Below are positions 35,330 to 43,197 of a stretch of 64,000 nt of DNA, in pieces. The DNA lies in the NCBI GenBank assembly GCA_016720855.1, contig JADKJU010000002.1, positions 992,001 to 1,056,000 of the forward strand, written 5' to 3'. A model generated the notes under the pieces. It had not been told where the DNA came from and searched no databases. It worked only from the letters and a program-made list of their open reading frames with translations. A program made the position numbers and the translations under genes. The DNA comes from Betaproteobacteria bacterium (GTDB lineage Bacteria > Pseudomonadota > Gammaproteobacteria > Burkholderiales > Usitatibacteraceae). Position 1 is the first letter of the stretch. Every line of letters begins with the position of its first letter.

Positions 35330-36436
35330 TCAGGCGCCCGGGAGGGCGTTCGCAATCCGCGCAGCGCGCGCGGCATGGATGGCGGTGCGCACCGATTGCG
35401 GGTGCTCGCGAGCGATGGCCGCGGCGTCCACCTCCAGGGCAGCCGAGCGGGCGGCCCGGATCCTTTCCCGAGGCACGCGCCGCGCAAGTCCGCGGGCGCG
35501 CAAGTCGCACTCGCACGCGTCCATGAGCCGCTCGAGCCGCTCGGGCCGGCGAAACGCGTCGGCTCGCTCGAGCAGGGCGAGGAGGGCCTCCGGTCCGAGG
35601 GCGGCGGCGCCTTCGACCGCGGCGCGTTCACGGGCGACGAGTCCGGCGAGATCGCGGCATTCGCCCGGGATATTGATGCGCTCGCAGAGCGCCGCCACCG
35701 CCTCGGGCGCGAGCCCGAGGGTGAGGCAGGCAAGGCGCACCGGAAGGTCGAAGGCGGTCGAAGCCTCGAGACGGACCGCCAACAGGGCCGCCCCGTCTCC
35801 CCGGGCGAGCACGTCCACTTCCGGCAGCACGCGCGCCAGGGCCCCGCACTCGCGAAGCACTTCGATCATCCGCGCCGGCGCAGTCTCCTGCAGGCCGCGA
35901 GCGAGCTCCTGCCAGACGCGCTCGGGGACGAGGTGGTCGGCCTCGCCCGATTCCACCATGCCGCGCATCAGGCGCATCGTTTCCGGGGCCACGCTGAAAC
36001 CGAATCGAGCCGCGAACCGGGCCACGCGCAGGATCCGCACCGGATCCTCCGCGAACGCCTCGCTCACGTGCCGCAGAATTCCGCTGCGCAGGTCCGCGGC
36101 CCCGCCGTAGGGGTCGATCAGCACCCCGTCATCGCCGCGCGCGATGGCGTTGATGGTGAGGTCGCGCCGGCGCAGGTCGTCCTCGAGGGTCACGTCGGGC
36201 GAGGCGTGGAAGGCGAAGCCCCTGTAGCCGGGGGCGCTCTTGCGCTCGGTGCGGGCGAGCGCATATTCCTCGTGCGTCTGCGGGTGCAGGAAAACCGGGA
36301 AATCGGATCCCACGGCGCGAAACCCGCGAGCCGTCATTTCGGCGGGCGTTGCCCCGACCACCACCCAGTCCCGGTCGGCGACGGGGCGGCCGAGAAGCTC
36401 GTCCCGCACCGAACCGCCGACCGCGTAGGTCTTCAT
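35330..36436 (-). CDS. cca: CCA tRNA nucleotidyltransferase, short form without HD domain
   Basis: Adds or repairs the 3'-CCA of tRNAs; 368 residues from ATG 36436. Head domain: AVGGSVRDELLG at about 5-16, the metal-binding DRDW at about 21-24, and RRDLTINAIA around 92-101; the basic neck segment DPVRILRVARFAARF follows. It ends without the C-terminal HD phosphohydrolase domain of E. coli Cca (412 residues). Followed on the same strand by nothing close; upstream lies a GST gene 21 bp away. Confidence 0.95.
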   Translation of the reverse strand: MKTYAVGGSVRDELLGRPVADRDWVVVGATPAEMTARGFRAVGSDFPVFLHPQTHEEYALARTERKSAPGYRGFAFHASPDVTLEDDLRRRDLTINAIARGDDGVLIDPYGGAADLRSGILRHVSEAFAEDPVRILRVARFAARFGFSVAPETMRLMRGMVESGEADHLVPERVWQELARGLQETAPARMIEVLRECGALARVLPEVDVLARGDGAALLAVRLEASTAFDLPVRLACLTLGLAPEAVAALCERINIPGECRDLAGLVARERAAVEGAAALGPEALLALLERADAFRRPERLERLMDACECDLRARGLARRVPRERIRAARSAALEVDAAAIAREHPQSVRTAIHAARAARIANALPGA

Positions 36437-36457
36437 CTCGTCTTCCCGGGGCACGCG

Positions 36458-37132
36458 TCAGGGGCGCAGAAGCTGCGCGTAGGGTTCGTCCTCGGCCACG
36501 AGCTCCGTCTCCGCGAGCGCGCCTTCGACCCACGCCCGCACGCCGGGCGCCGCCTTCATCGCGTCGCAGTAACGCGAGGCGACCGGTCCGCAGGCAACGG
36601 CGTAGGTTGCGAAGCGCATGACCACCGGCGCGAACATCGCGTCGGCAGCCGAGAAAGCGCCGAAGAGAAAATCGCCGCCGGAGCCGAAGCGCGACCTGGC
36701 CTCGGTCCAGAGCCGCTCGATCCGGTCGATGTTGGCGCGCACCTGCGGCGTCATGCCCTTGCCCGGATGGCTCGAGCGGATGTTCATCGGCATCTTCGTG
36801 CGCAGGTCGCCGAACCCGGCGTGCATCTCGGCGGCGGCCGAGCGCGCGAAGGCGCGTGCGGCTGGGTCGGCGGGCCAGGCGCCCTTGTCCGGAAACCATT
36901 CGGCCACCGTTTCCATGATGGCGAGCGAGTCCCAGACGGCGATGTCGCCCCTCCAGAGGACGGGCACGAGCCCGGAGGGCGACCAGCGACCGATGCCGTC
37001 GTCCCATTCGCCGGAATGGAAGCGCAGCTTCTTCTCCTCGAAGGCGATGCCGAGCTGGGTCAGCAGCACCCAGGGCCGCATCGACCACGACGAGTAGTTC
37101 CTGTTGCCGATGACAAGGGTCAGGCCGGCCAT
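36458..37132 (-). CDS. Glutathione S-transferase family protein
   Basis: 224 residues; thioredoxin-like N-terminal domain with NRNYSSWSMRPWVLL at about 10-24 (the Ser-Ser pair in the active-site position) and an all-helical C-terminal domain with the FSAADAMFAPVV cap motif around 160-171. The ribosome site GGAGGTG overlaps the stop of the preceding NDUFA9-like gene, coupling the two. Substrate not predictable. Confidence 0.9.
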   Translation of the reverse strand: MAGLTLVIGNRNYSSWSMRPWVLLTQLGIAFEEKKLRFHSGEWDDGIGRWSPSGLVPVLWRGDIAVWDSLAIMETVAEWFPDKGAWPADPAARAFARSAAAEMHAGFGDLRTKMPMNIRSSHPGKGMTPQVRANIDRIERLWTEARSRFGSGGDFLFGAFSAADAMFAPVVMRFATYAVACGPVASRYCDAMKAAPGVRAWVEGALAETELVAEDEPYAQLLRP

Positions 37133-37133
37133 T

Positions 37134-38081
37134 TCACCTCCCGAAGCGGCGGCGATAGTTTGCGTAGCGGCCGCGAAGGCCCGTGCCCGCCATGTATTCC
37201 GGCACGATCGCCTCCATTGCCGCGGGCGCGATCCCGAATACCCCGGGGAAAGGGCATCCGCACACGCTGTCGATCTTCATCGAAGCCAGGTTGTCCCGCG
37301 TCATCACCGGACCCGGCAGGTGCTCGAGCACGAATGCCTGGGCAAGCGCCGCCCACCCGGGCAGGGCGATGATCACGCGGCTTTTCCCCTGCAGCCCTGC
37401 CACGAAGCGGACAATCTGCGCGAGCGTGTATGTGCCGGGTCCGCAGAGTTCGTAGGACTGTCCGATGGTGCGTGTGTCGTCCACCGACACGGCAACGGCT
37501 TGCGCGACGTCTTCCACCCACACCGGCTGAAACCTTACGCCCGCACCGGCGAGAGGCACGATCGGAAGGGGCTTCACGAGCCCCGCGAACAGGTTGAGAA
37601 AGCTGTCGTCCTGCCCGAATATCACCGAGGGCTTGTACACCGTGACGGCAAGCCCGGCCCCCTCTTCGCGCAAGGCGTCCTCGCCCTGGCCCCGGGAACG
37701 CAGGTATTCGCTGGGCCCGTCGCGCCCGGCGTGCAGAGCGCTCATGTGCAGGAGCCGCGAAACCCCCGCCGCGCGGCAGGCGCGCGCGAGGCGGCGCGGC
37801 AACTCGACGTGGACCTTCTCGAAAGGCTCGCGGCGGCTCTGGTGGAGTATGCCGACGAGGTTCACCACCGCATCGACGCCGTCCAGCGCACGGGCGAGAT
37901 CCCCGTCGTCGTGCGGGCTCCCGGCGACAATGTCGATCGACGGGATCACCTGCAGCGGCCTTGCCTTCATGCGGTCGCGCGTGAGGATGCGAGGCGCGAT
38001 GGCGCGCGCGGCAAGTTGCGAGCACACCGACCGGCCGACGAAGCCGGTAGCGCCCAGGACGAGGACGCGACTGGGGCTCAT
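37134..38081 (-). CDS. NDUFA9-like NAD(P)-binding protein (atypical SDR)
   Basis: 315 residues. Rossmann loop VLGATGFVGRSV at about 6-17 near the N-terminus; later YLRSRGQGEDALRE includes the position of the usual Tyr-x3-Lys, here without the Lys, as expected for atypical SDRs. Such proteins resemble the complex I accessory subunit NDUFA9 and are often annotated as complex I NDUFA9 family. Start ATG 38081 shares its A with the stop of slt; a GTG three bases upstream is also possible. Confidence 0.87.
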   Translation of the reverse strand: MSPSRVLVLGATGFVGRSVCSQLAARAIAPRILTRDRMKARPLQVIPSIDIVAGSPHDDGDLARALDGVDAVVNLVGILHQSRREPFEKVHVELPRRLARACRAAGVSRLLHMSALHAGRDGPSEYLRSRGQGEDALREEGAGLAVTVYKPSVIFGQDDSFLNLFAGLVKPLPIVPLAGAGVRFQPVWVEDVAQAVAVSVDDTRTIGQSYELCGPGTYTLAQIVRFVAGLQGKSRVIIALPGWAALAQAFVLEHLPGPVMTRDNLASMKIDSVCGCPFPGVFGIAPAAMEAIVPEYMAGTGLRGRYANYRRRFGR

Positions 38082-40018
38082 CACGGAATCGCGGCGACGC
38101 TGGCCGCCTCATTGGCATTGCGGCCGGGCACCGTCCCCATGAGGCTGCGCAGGCTGGCGGTGCGGCCGGTGAGGCGGTGGGTGTAGTACCACGCGTTGGC
38201 CATGACTTTCTTCACGTAGTCGCGCGTCTCGTTGAAGGGGATCGACTCGGCGTAGATCGCGCCTTCGAGGGGCTTCGCGTCCCGCCAGCGTTTCGCGCGA
38301 CCCGGCCCGGCGTTGTAGCCGGCCGTGGCCAGCACGGGGTCGCCCAGGTCCGCGAGCACCCGGTGGAAGTAATAGGTGCCCATCGTGACGTTCACGTCCG
38401 GCTGTGCGAGGAGGGCGGGACGGTAGGATGGCAGGGAGATCTGCTTCGCAACCCAGCGGGCAGTGGCGGGCATGAGTTGCATGAGCCCCATCGCGCCCGC
38501 ACGCGACCGGGCCGAGGCGTTGAACCGGCTTTCCTGCCGGATGATGCCGAAGACCAGCGCTTCGTCCACGTTCCATTGCCGGGATGCAGCGGAGAGCGGC
38601 GCCTGGTGAGGGGTCGGATAGCGACGCGTGAAGTCGTGCAATGCCGCCGTGCGATCCGCGGCGCCGATGGCGCGGTCAACGAGTCCGGCCTGCAGGGCAA
38701 GTTCGGAAGCGGCGAGGTAGCCCCGGTCGTCCAGCGCGCGCAGGCCGTAAAGCCATTCGCGAAACGCTTCGGGGTTCATGTCCAGCTTGTACAGCGCGAT
38801 GGCCCGGCCAATCGCGGGAATGGCGCGGACGCGGGCGAGGTCTTCCTCGGCGATGGGCGGGGAGGTCCAGTCGGGGCTTTCGACGGCGCCGACCGCTTCG
38901 GCGGCCAGCAGGCCGTAGAAATTGCGTTCGCCGGCGAGCGGACGCATCAGGGCATCGGATGCCGGCCGCTCCCCCTCCTCGGCGAGCGCCCGGGCCAGCC
39001 AGTAGCGCCACGCGGGATCGCGCGCCTCTTCCGGCGACATGAGGTTCACCGCGGCGCGCACCGAGCCCCAGTCGCCTGCGCGAAGCGCCGCCCTCACTTT
39101 CCACTGCAGTTGGGCGTCGGTGAAGGGCCCCTCGCCGGCCTCGAGGTACCACTCGAGGGCGCGTGGGTGATGCACTTGCGCCGCGGCGTGCGCAATCTGT
39201 GCCCAGCCGTATCGCGTGTCGTCGGCCCCAAGCACCGTGGCTCGGGATTGCAGGTGCTTCGCGGCGTCGTCCGGACGGGAGCGCGCCAGGCGCGAAACGG
39301 CGAAGAGAAGCAATTCGTGGGTCGCGCGCCCCGGAATGCTCGATTTCTCGGCGGCCAGGTAGCGATCCGGTTCGGCCCGGGCGCGCTCGAGCGCCTTTTC
39401 ATTCATCTGTTCCGCCGTCGCGAGGAATGCATTCGCGCGGCGCACATCCTTCAGGAGGCCCGCGGCGAGGAGTTTGCGGATTCTCTCCCACGCTTCAGGC
39501 GAGCCGATGAGGCGCTCGCGGGCCGCTGCCTCGAAGGGCGGCGTGCAGGAGGCGGGCGCCTCGCGTCCGGCGAGCCACAGGCCGCGGGCTTCGCGAAGCG
39601 CTTCGGCATCCCCGCGGGCAAGGCGCTCCTGGAGGGAATAGCAGGTGACTTCCGTGTCCTCCTGCGCGAGAGCCGGATACTCCTGGCGGAACAGGTCCCA
39701 CTGCCGCGTGGCGCCCAGGCTGCGCAGCCATTCGCGGCGCAGCGGGTCCGCCAGCGGGCTGTCGGCGTGGGCCGCGAGAAAGGCGCGGATGGCCTCGGGC
39801 GAGGCCTTGTCGAGAGTGGCCGAAAGAAGCCAGTAGGCCGGGTACGATTCCAGCGGGTGCCCGATCGTGCGCGCGCGAAAGGTCTCGAGCGCCTTCACGT
39901 TGCCGCGCTGGGCGGCATCGCGCGCCGCGACGATATCCGCGTCGGCGGCCTGCGCCGCGACAGCGAACGCCATGAAGGCCGGCGCCAGGAAACGATTCTT
40001 GAACAAGGTCAACGCCAC
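38081..40018 (-). CDS. slt: Soluble lytic murein transglycosylase (Slt70 type)
   Basis: Periplasmic enzyme of 645 residues that cleaves peptidoglycan with 1,6-anhydro bond formation. Start GTG at 40018; signal peptide with core FLAPAFMAFAVAAQAAD. The long N-terminal helical superhelix (U and L domains) is followed by the C-terminal lysozyme-like domain: catalytic Glu in IIRQESRFN, then GAMGLMQLMPATA and TAGYNAGPGRAKRW. First gene of the operon slt-NDUFA9-GST-cca. Confidence 0.95.
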   Translation of the reverse strand: MALTLFKNRFLAPAFMAFAVAAQAADADIVAARDAAQRGNVKALETFRARTIGHPLESYPAYWLLSATLDKASPEAIRAFLAAHADSPLADPLRREWLRSLGATRQWDLFRQEYPALAQEDTEVTCYSLQERLARGDAEALREARGLWLAGREAPASCTPPFEAAARERLIGSPEAWERIRKLLAAGLLKDVRRANAFLATAEQMNEKALERARAEPDRYLAAEKSSIPGRATHELLLFAVSRLARSRPDDAAKHLQSRATVLGADDTRYGWAQIAHAAAQVHHPRALEWYLEAGEGPFTDAQLQWKVRAALRAGDWGSVRAAVNLMSPEEARDPAWRYWLARALAEEGERPASDALMRPLAGERNFYGLLAAEAVGAVESPDWTSPPIAEEDLARVRAIPAIGRAIALYKLDMNPEAFREWLYGLRALDDRGYLAASELALQAGLVDRAIGAADRTAALHDFTRRYPTPHQAPLSAASRQWNVDEALVFGIIRQESRFNASARSRAGAMGLMQLMPATARWVAKQISLPSYRPALLAQPDVNVTMGTYYFHRVLADLGDPVLATAGYNAGPGRAKRWRDAKPLEGAIYAESIPFNETRDYVKKVMANAWYYTHRLTGRTASLRSLMGTVPGRNANEAASVAAIP

Positions 40019-40047
40019 GAGGGTTCCGATCGCCTATTCTCGCGGCC

Positions 40048-40053
40048 ATTATA
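40048..40053 (-). promoter_or_regulatory. -10 element of the slt operon promoter
   Basis: Perfect TATAAT on the minus strand 30 bp upstream of the slt GTG. The -35 at 17-bp spacing (CGGGAA) is poor. Confidence 0.5.
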
Positions 40054-40160
40054 GGGGCTCGGCGCATCCATTCCCGCTTGATGATCGGGAGGAGATGAAC
40101 GATCGGGTACCATTGACGTGGCCGGCCGGAGAGAGCGGGCGGACAGGGAGGAAACGAAGC

Positions 40161-40904
40161 ATGGGCGAAGTGATGACGGCGCAGTTCTGGACCGGGCTGA
40201 TGGCGATCATCGGCGTGAACATCGTGCTGTCGGGAGACAACGCCGTCGTGATCGCCCTGGCCGCCAGGTCGCTGCCGCCCAAGCAGCAGAAGGCCGCCAT
40301 CTTCTGGGGCAGCAGCGCCGCCATCGTGATGCGGATCATCCTCACGATCGTGGCGGTGGAGCTGCTGCGCCTGCCCTTCCTCAAGCTCGTGGGTGCCGCC
40401 CTGCTGGTGTGGATCGCGGTTCAGCTGCTGCTTCCGGAAGGCGAGGGCGAAGGCGGGGAGCCGGTCGCAGGCAACCTCTGGTCAGCCATCCGGACGATCC
40501 TCATCGCCGACCTCGTGATGAGCCTGGACAACGTGATCGGGGTGGCGGCTGCCGCCAAGGGCAGCATTACGCTGCTGGTCCTGGGGCTCGCGATCAGCAT
40601 TCCGCTGGTGATATTCGGGAGCACCCTGCTGCTGAAGCTCATGGTGCGCTTTCCCATCATCATCACGGGAGGAGCGGCGCTCCTGGGCTGGGTGTCCGGC
40701 GACATGGCGGTGACCGACCCGGCGGTGGGCGAGTGGGTCAATAGCCATGCGGCCTGGCTCCATACGGTCGCACCGGCGGCGGGAGCCATCGCGGTCGTGG
40801 CCTTCGGCAAGTGGCTCGCCTCGAGGGCGCAGGCCAGGATCTATGCCGAGCCGGCGGTGGACCTTGCCAAGGCCGACCCGCCGGGTGGCGGGACGGGCGC
40901 CTGA
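40161..40904 (+). CDS. TerC-family membrane protein
   Basis: 247 residues with about seven hydrophobic segments. TerC/Alx/YkoY proteins export manganese or calcium, often to metallate secreted enzymes. The acidic membrane motifs are present: SGDNAVVIALAAR at about 24-36 and LVMSLDNVIGVAAAA at about 117-131. Start ATG 40161 has GGGAGG 9 bp upstream. I do not see a yybP-ykoY manganese riboswitch in the 140-bp leader. A universal stress protein gene follows after 45 bp. Confidence 0.92.
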   Translation: MGEVMTAQFWTGLMAIIGVNIVLSGDNAVVIALAARSLPPKQQKAAIFWGSSAAIVMRIILTIVAVELLRLPFLKLVGAALLVWIAVQLLLPEGEGEGGEPVAGNLWSAIRTILIADLVMSLDNVIGVAAAAKGSITLLVLGLAISIPLVIFGSTLLLKLMVRFPIIITGGAALLGWVSGDMAVTDPAVGEWVNSHAAWLHTVAPAAGAIAVVAFGKWLASRAQARIYAEPAVDLAKADPPGGGTGA

Positions 40905-40949
40905 GGGCTTCCGAAAACCGGTCAATCTGTCTGATCCAGGGAGAACGAG

Positions 40950-41375
40950 ATGTTCCGGATTCTGGTTGCGGTCGATGGGTCCGAGTCCTCGGACCGGGCT
41001 GTTGCTCACCTGTTGAAAAAACTGGCGTGGTACAAGGAGAGTCCCGAGATCCACCTGCTGAACGTGCAGACGGCCCTGCCGAGCGACGTGAGCCGGTTCA
41101 TCTCCGCGGAGCAGCTCCAGCGCTTTCACTGGGAGCAGGGAGAGGCGGCGCTCGCCTCCGCCCGGGCCATCCTGGCCGGGGCGAGCATTGCCCACGTGAC
41201 CCACATCGGCGTGGGCGAGCCGGCCCACGCGATCGCGCACTACGCGAACGAGAAGGCGATCGACCAGGTTGTGATGGGAACACGGGGCCTGGGTTCCGTC
41301 GCGGGCCTCGTGATGGGCTCGGTCACCACCAAGGTGCTGAGCCTCACGGACGTTCCCGTCCTGCTCATCCGCTAG
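40950..41375 (+). CDS. Universal stress protein (UspA family)
   Basis: 141-residue cytosolic protein. N-terminal ILVAVDGSESSDRAV at about 4-18 and the ATP-binding G-x2-G-x9-G-S/T motif in GTRGLGSVAGLVMGSVTTKV at about 109-128 show an ATP-binding type. GGGAG lies ahead of ATG 40950. Position between terC and the FNR-box-controlled transporter operon suggests stress or low-oxygen expression, but no FNR box lies upstream of it. Confidence 0.93.
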   Translation: MFRILVAVDGSESSDRAVAHLLKKLAWYKESPEIHLLNVQTALPSDVSRFISAEQLQRFHWEQGEAALASARAILAGASIAHVTHIGVGEPAHAIAHYANEKAIDQVVMGTRGLGSVAGLVMGSVTTKVLSLTDVPVLLIR

Positions 41376-41433
41376 ACGCCTGGATGCCGCGCGCCGCGCT
41401 GGCCGCCTCGTGCGGCGACTATTGCGGCTTCGA

Positions 41434-41447
41434 TTGACCCGGGTCAA
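41434..41447. promoter_or_regulatory. FNR/CRP-type box upstream of the TTT operon
   Basis: Perfect palindrome TTGAC-CCGG-GTCAA. A TAGAAT -10 candidate at 41472-41477 puts the box centre (41440.5) at about -43 from a start near 41484, the class II activation position. The first gene downstream is the tctC-type binding protein at 41601, with a leader of about 117 nt. Confidence 0.7.
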
Positions 41448-41600
41448 GAGACGGCCTCCCCCTCGCGGTCCTAGAATGGGTTCGTCGCCGTCCGAGCGGC
41501 CTGGGGATGGACGCGGAAAGCAATTAACGTCCGCAATCCTTCTGCGCGAGATAACATCCGTCATGCCCATGCAAACTTCCGCCACTTGAGGAGATATTCG

Positions 41601-42611
41601 ATGACACATTGCACTTTCGCGAAAAGCCTGCTGGTCGCCGTGGTCGCCAGCGCTTTCTCCATCCTGACTCCCGCGCTCGCCTGGGAGCCCACGAAGACCG
41701 TCGAGTTCATCGTGCCCGCGGGCACGGGAGGCGGCGCAGACCAGATGGCGCGCTTCATCCAGTCGGTCGTCGCCAAGAACAACCTGATGAAGCAGGGCAT
41801 GGTCGTGGTGAACAAGGGCGGCGGCGCGGGCGCCGAAGGCTTCCTCGAGGTGAAGAACTCGAAGGGCGACCCGCACAAGATCGTGATCACGCTGTCGAAC
41901 CTTTTCACCACGCCGCTCGCGACGGGCGTGCCCTTCAGCTGGAAGGACCTCACGCCGGTCCGCATGATGGCGCTCGACCAGTTCGTCCTCTGGGTGAATG
42001 CCGAGACACCCTACAAGACGGCCAAGGATTACGTCGAGGCGGTGAAGAAGGCCGGTCCCGGCAAGTTCAAGATGGGCGGCACCGGCTCCAAGCAGGAGGA
42101 CCAGATCATCACGGTTGCCCTCGAGAAGCAGGCCGGCATCAAGTTCATCTACATCCCGTACAAGGGCGGCGGCGAGGTGGCCACGCAGCTCGTCGGCAAG
42201 CACATCGATTCGAGCGTGAACAATCCGATCGAGGCCGTGGCCCAGTGGCGCGGCGGCAACCTGCGTCCGCTGTGCGTGTTCGACGCGCAGCGCATGCCCT
42301 ACAAGGAAATGGTCACCAAAGACATGAGCTGGGGCGACATCCCCACGTGCAAGGAGTCCGGCGTGAACACGGAGTACGTGATGCTGCGCGGCATCTTCAT
42401 GCCCGGAGGCGTGACGCCGGACCAGGTGAAGTACTACGTGGACCTCCTCGAGAAGGTCCGCAGCACTCCGGAGTGGAAGAAGTTCATGGAAAATGGCGCG
42501 TTCAACCAGACGGCGCTTACCGGCAAGGAGTACCTGGACTGGGTCGAGAAGGCGGACAAGGTGCACCACGAACTCATGAAGGAAGCGGGCTTCCTCGCGG
42601 CCCCCAAGTAG
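41601..42611 (+). CDS. TTT transporter solute-binding protein (TctC/Bug family)
   Basis: Periplasmic receptor of 336 residues. Signal peptide core LLVAVVASAFSILTPALA; the mature protein begins WEPTKTVEFIVPAGTGGGADQ, the usual Bug start, with the GGAGAEGFLEVKNS and IPYKGGGEVATQL ligand loops. ATG 41601 has GAGGAG 8 bp upstream. Ligand is a carboxylate; the oxalate degradation genes 5 kb downstream under a similar box make oxalate or a related dicarboxylate the best guess. The full TctCBA set follows. Confidence 0.93.
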   Translation: MTHCTFAKSLLVAVVASAFSILTPALAWEPTKTVEFIVPAGTGGGADQMARFIQSVVAKNNLMKQGMVVVNKGGGAGAEGFLEVKNSKGDPHKIVITLSNLFTTPLATGVPFSWKDLTPVRMMALDQFVLWVNAETPYKTAKDYVEAVKKAGPGKFKMGGTGSKQEDQIITVALEKQAGIKFIYIPYKGGGEVATQLVGKHIDSSVNNPIEAVAQWRGGNLRPLCVFDAQRMPYKEMVTKDMSWGDIPTCKESGVNTEYVMLRGIFMPGGVTPDQVKYYVDLLEKVRSTPEWKKFMENGAFNQTALTGKEYLDWVEKADKVHHELMKEAGFLAAPK

Positions 42612-42622
42612 TGCGCCACCTG

Positions 42623-42650
42623 GGGCCCCGACATCCGGGGCCCTTTGTTT
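42623..42650 (+). terminator. Intergenic terminator/attenuator between tctC and tctB
   Basis: Perfect 8-bp stem gggccccg (42623-42630) and cggggccc (42636-42643), loop acatc, then TTTGTTT. Being inside the operon it probably lets only part of transcription through, so that the binding protein is made in excess of the membrane subunits. Confidence 0.78.
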
Positions 42651-42671
42651 CCGTTTCCGGGAGGCAGTGGA

Positions 42672-43181
42672 ATGGATGAGAAGAAGCCGGTGGCGTCCGT
42701 ACGCGCCGCCGAATCTGTTGTTGCACTCGCGTTTCTCGTGTTCGGGCTCGTGGTGGTCTGGGACAGCCGGCGGCTGGGTGCCGAGTGGGGGTCGGATGGC
42801 CCGCAGGCGGGCTACTTTCCCTTCTACGTGGGGCTGCTGGTGTGCGTATCGTCCGTGGCCAACCTCCTTCGCGCGATCGGCATGGGCGAAAAGGGGAAGG
42901 AAGCCTTCGTGGAATGGGGGCAGCTGCGGATGATCCTGGTCGTCATGATCCCGACCGTCATTTACGTCGCGCTCATTGCCAATCCGTGGTTCAGCATGGG
43001 CATCTACGCGGCCTCGACGCTCTTCATTGCCATATTCATGTACTTCCTGGGCAAGTACACGTGGCGCAGAATCATCCCGGTCTCCGTGGGCACCATGGTC
43101 TTCTTCTTCCTGATGTTCGAGATCTGGTTCAAGGTACCCCTGCCCAAGGGGCCGCTCGAAGCGGCATTCGGGTTCAACTGA
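42672..43181 (+). CDS. TTT transporter small membrane subunit (TctB family)
   Basis: 169 residues with four hydrophobic segments. ATG 42672 has GGGAGG 7 bp upstream; the frame further left is not needed. The conserved GPQAGYFPFYVGLLV segment at about 45-59 is the TctB hallmark. Lies between the binding protein and the large subunit, 16 bp before tctA. Confidence 0.93.
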   Translation: MDEKKPVASVRAAESVVALAFLVFGLVVVWDSRRLGAEWGSDGPQAGYFPFYVGLLVCVSSVANLLRAIGMGEKGKEAFVEWGQLRMILVVMIPTVIYVALIANPWFSMGIYAASTLFIAIFMYFLGKYTWRRIIPVSVGTMVFFFLMFEIWFKVPLPKGPLEAAFGFN

Positions 43182-43197
43182 CGGGGACCAGAGAGAA

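Noticed and set aside
40040..40160. Manganese (yybP-ykoY) riboswitch upstream of the terC-type gene
   Set aside because: The conserved core of that class is not found in the short leader.
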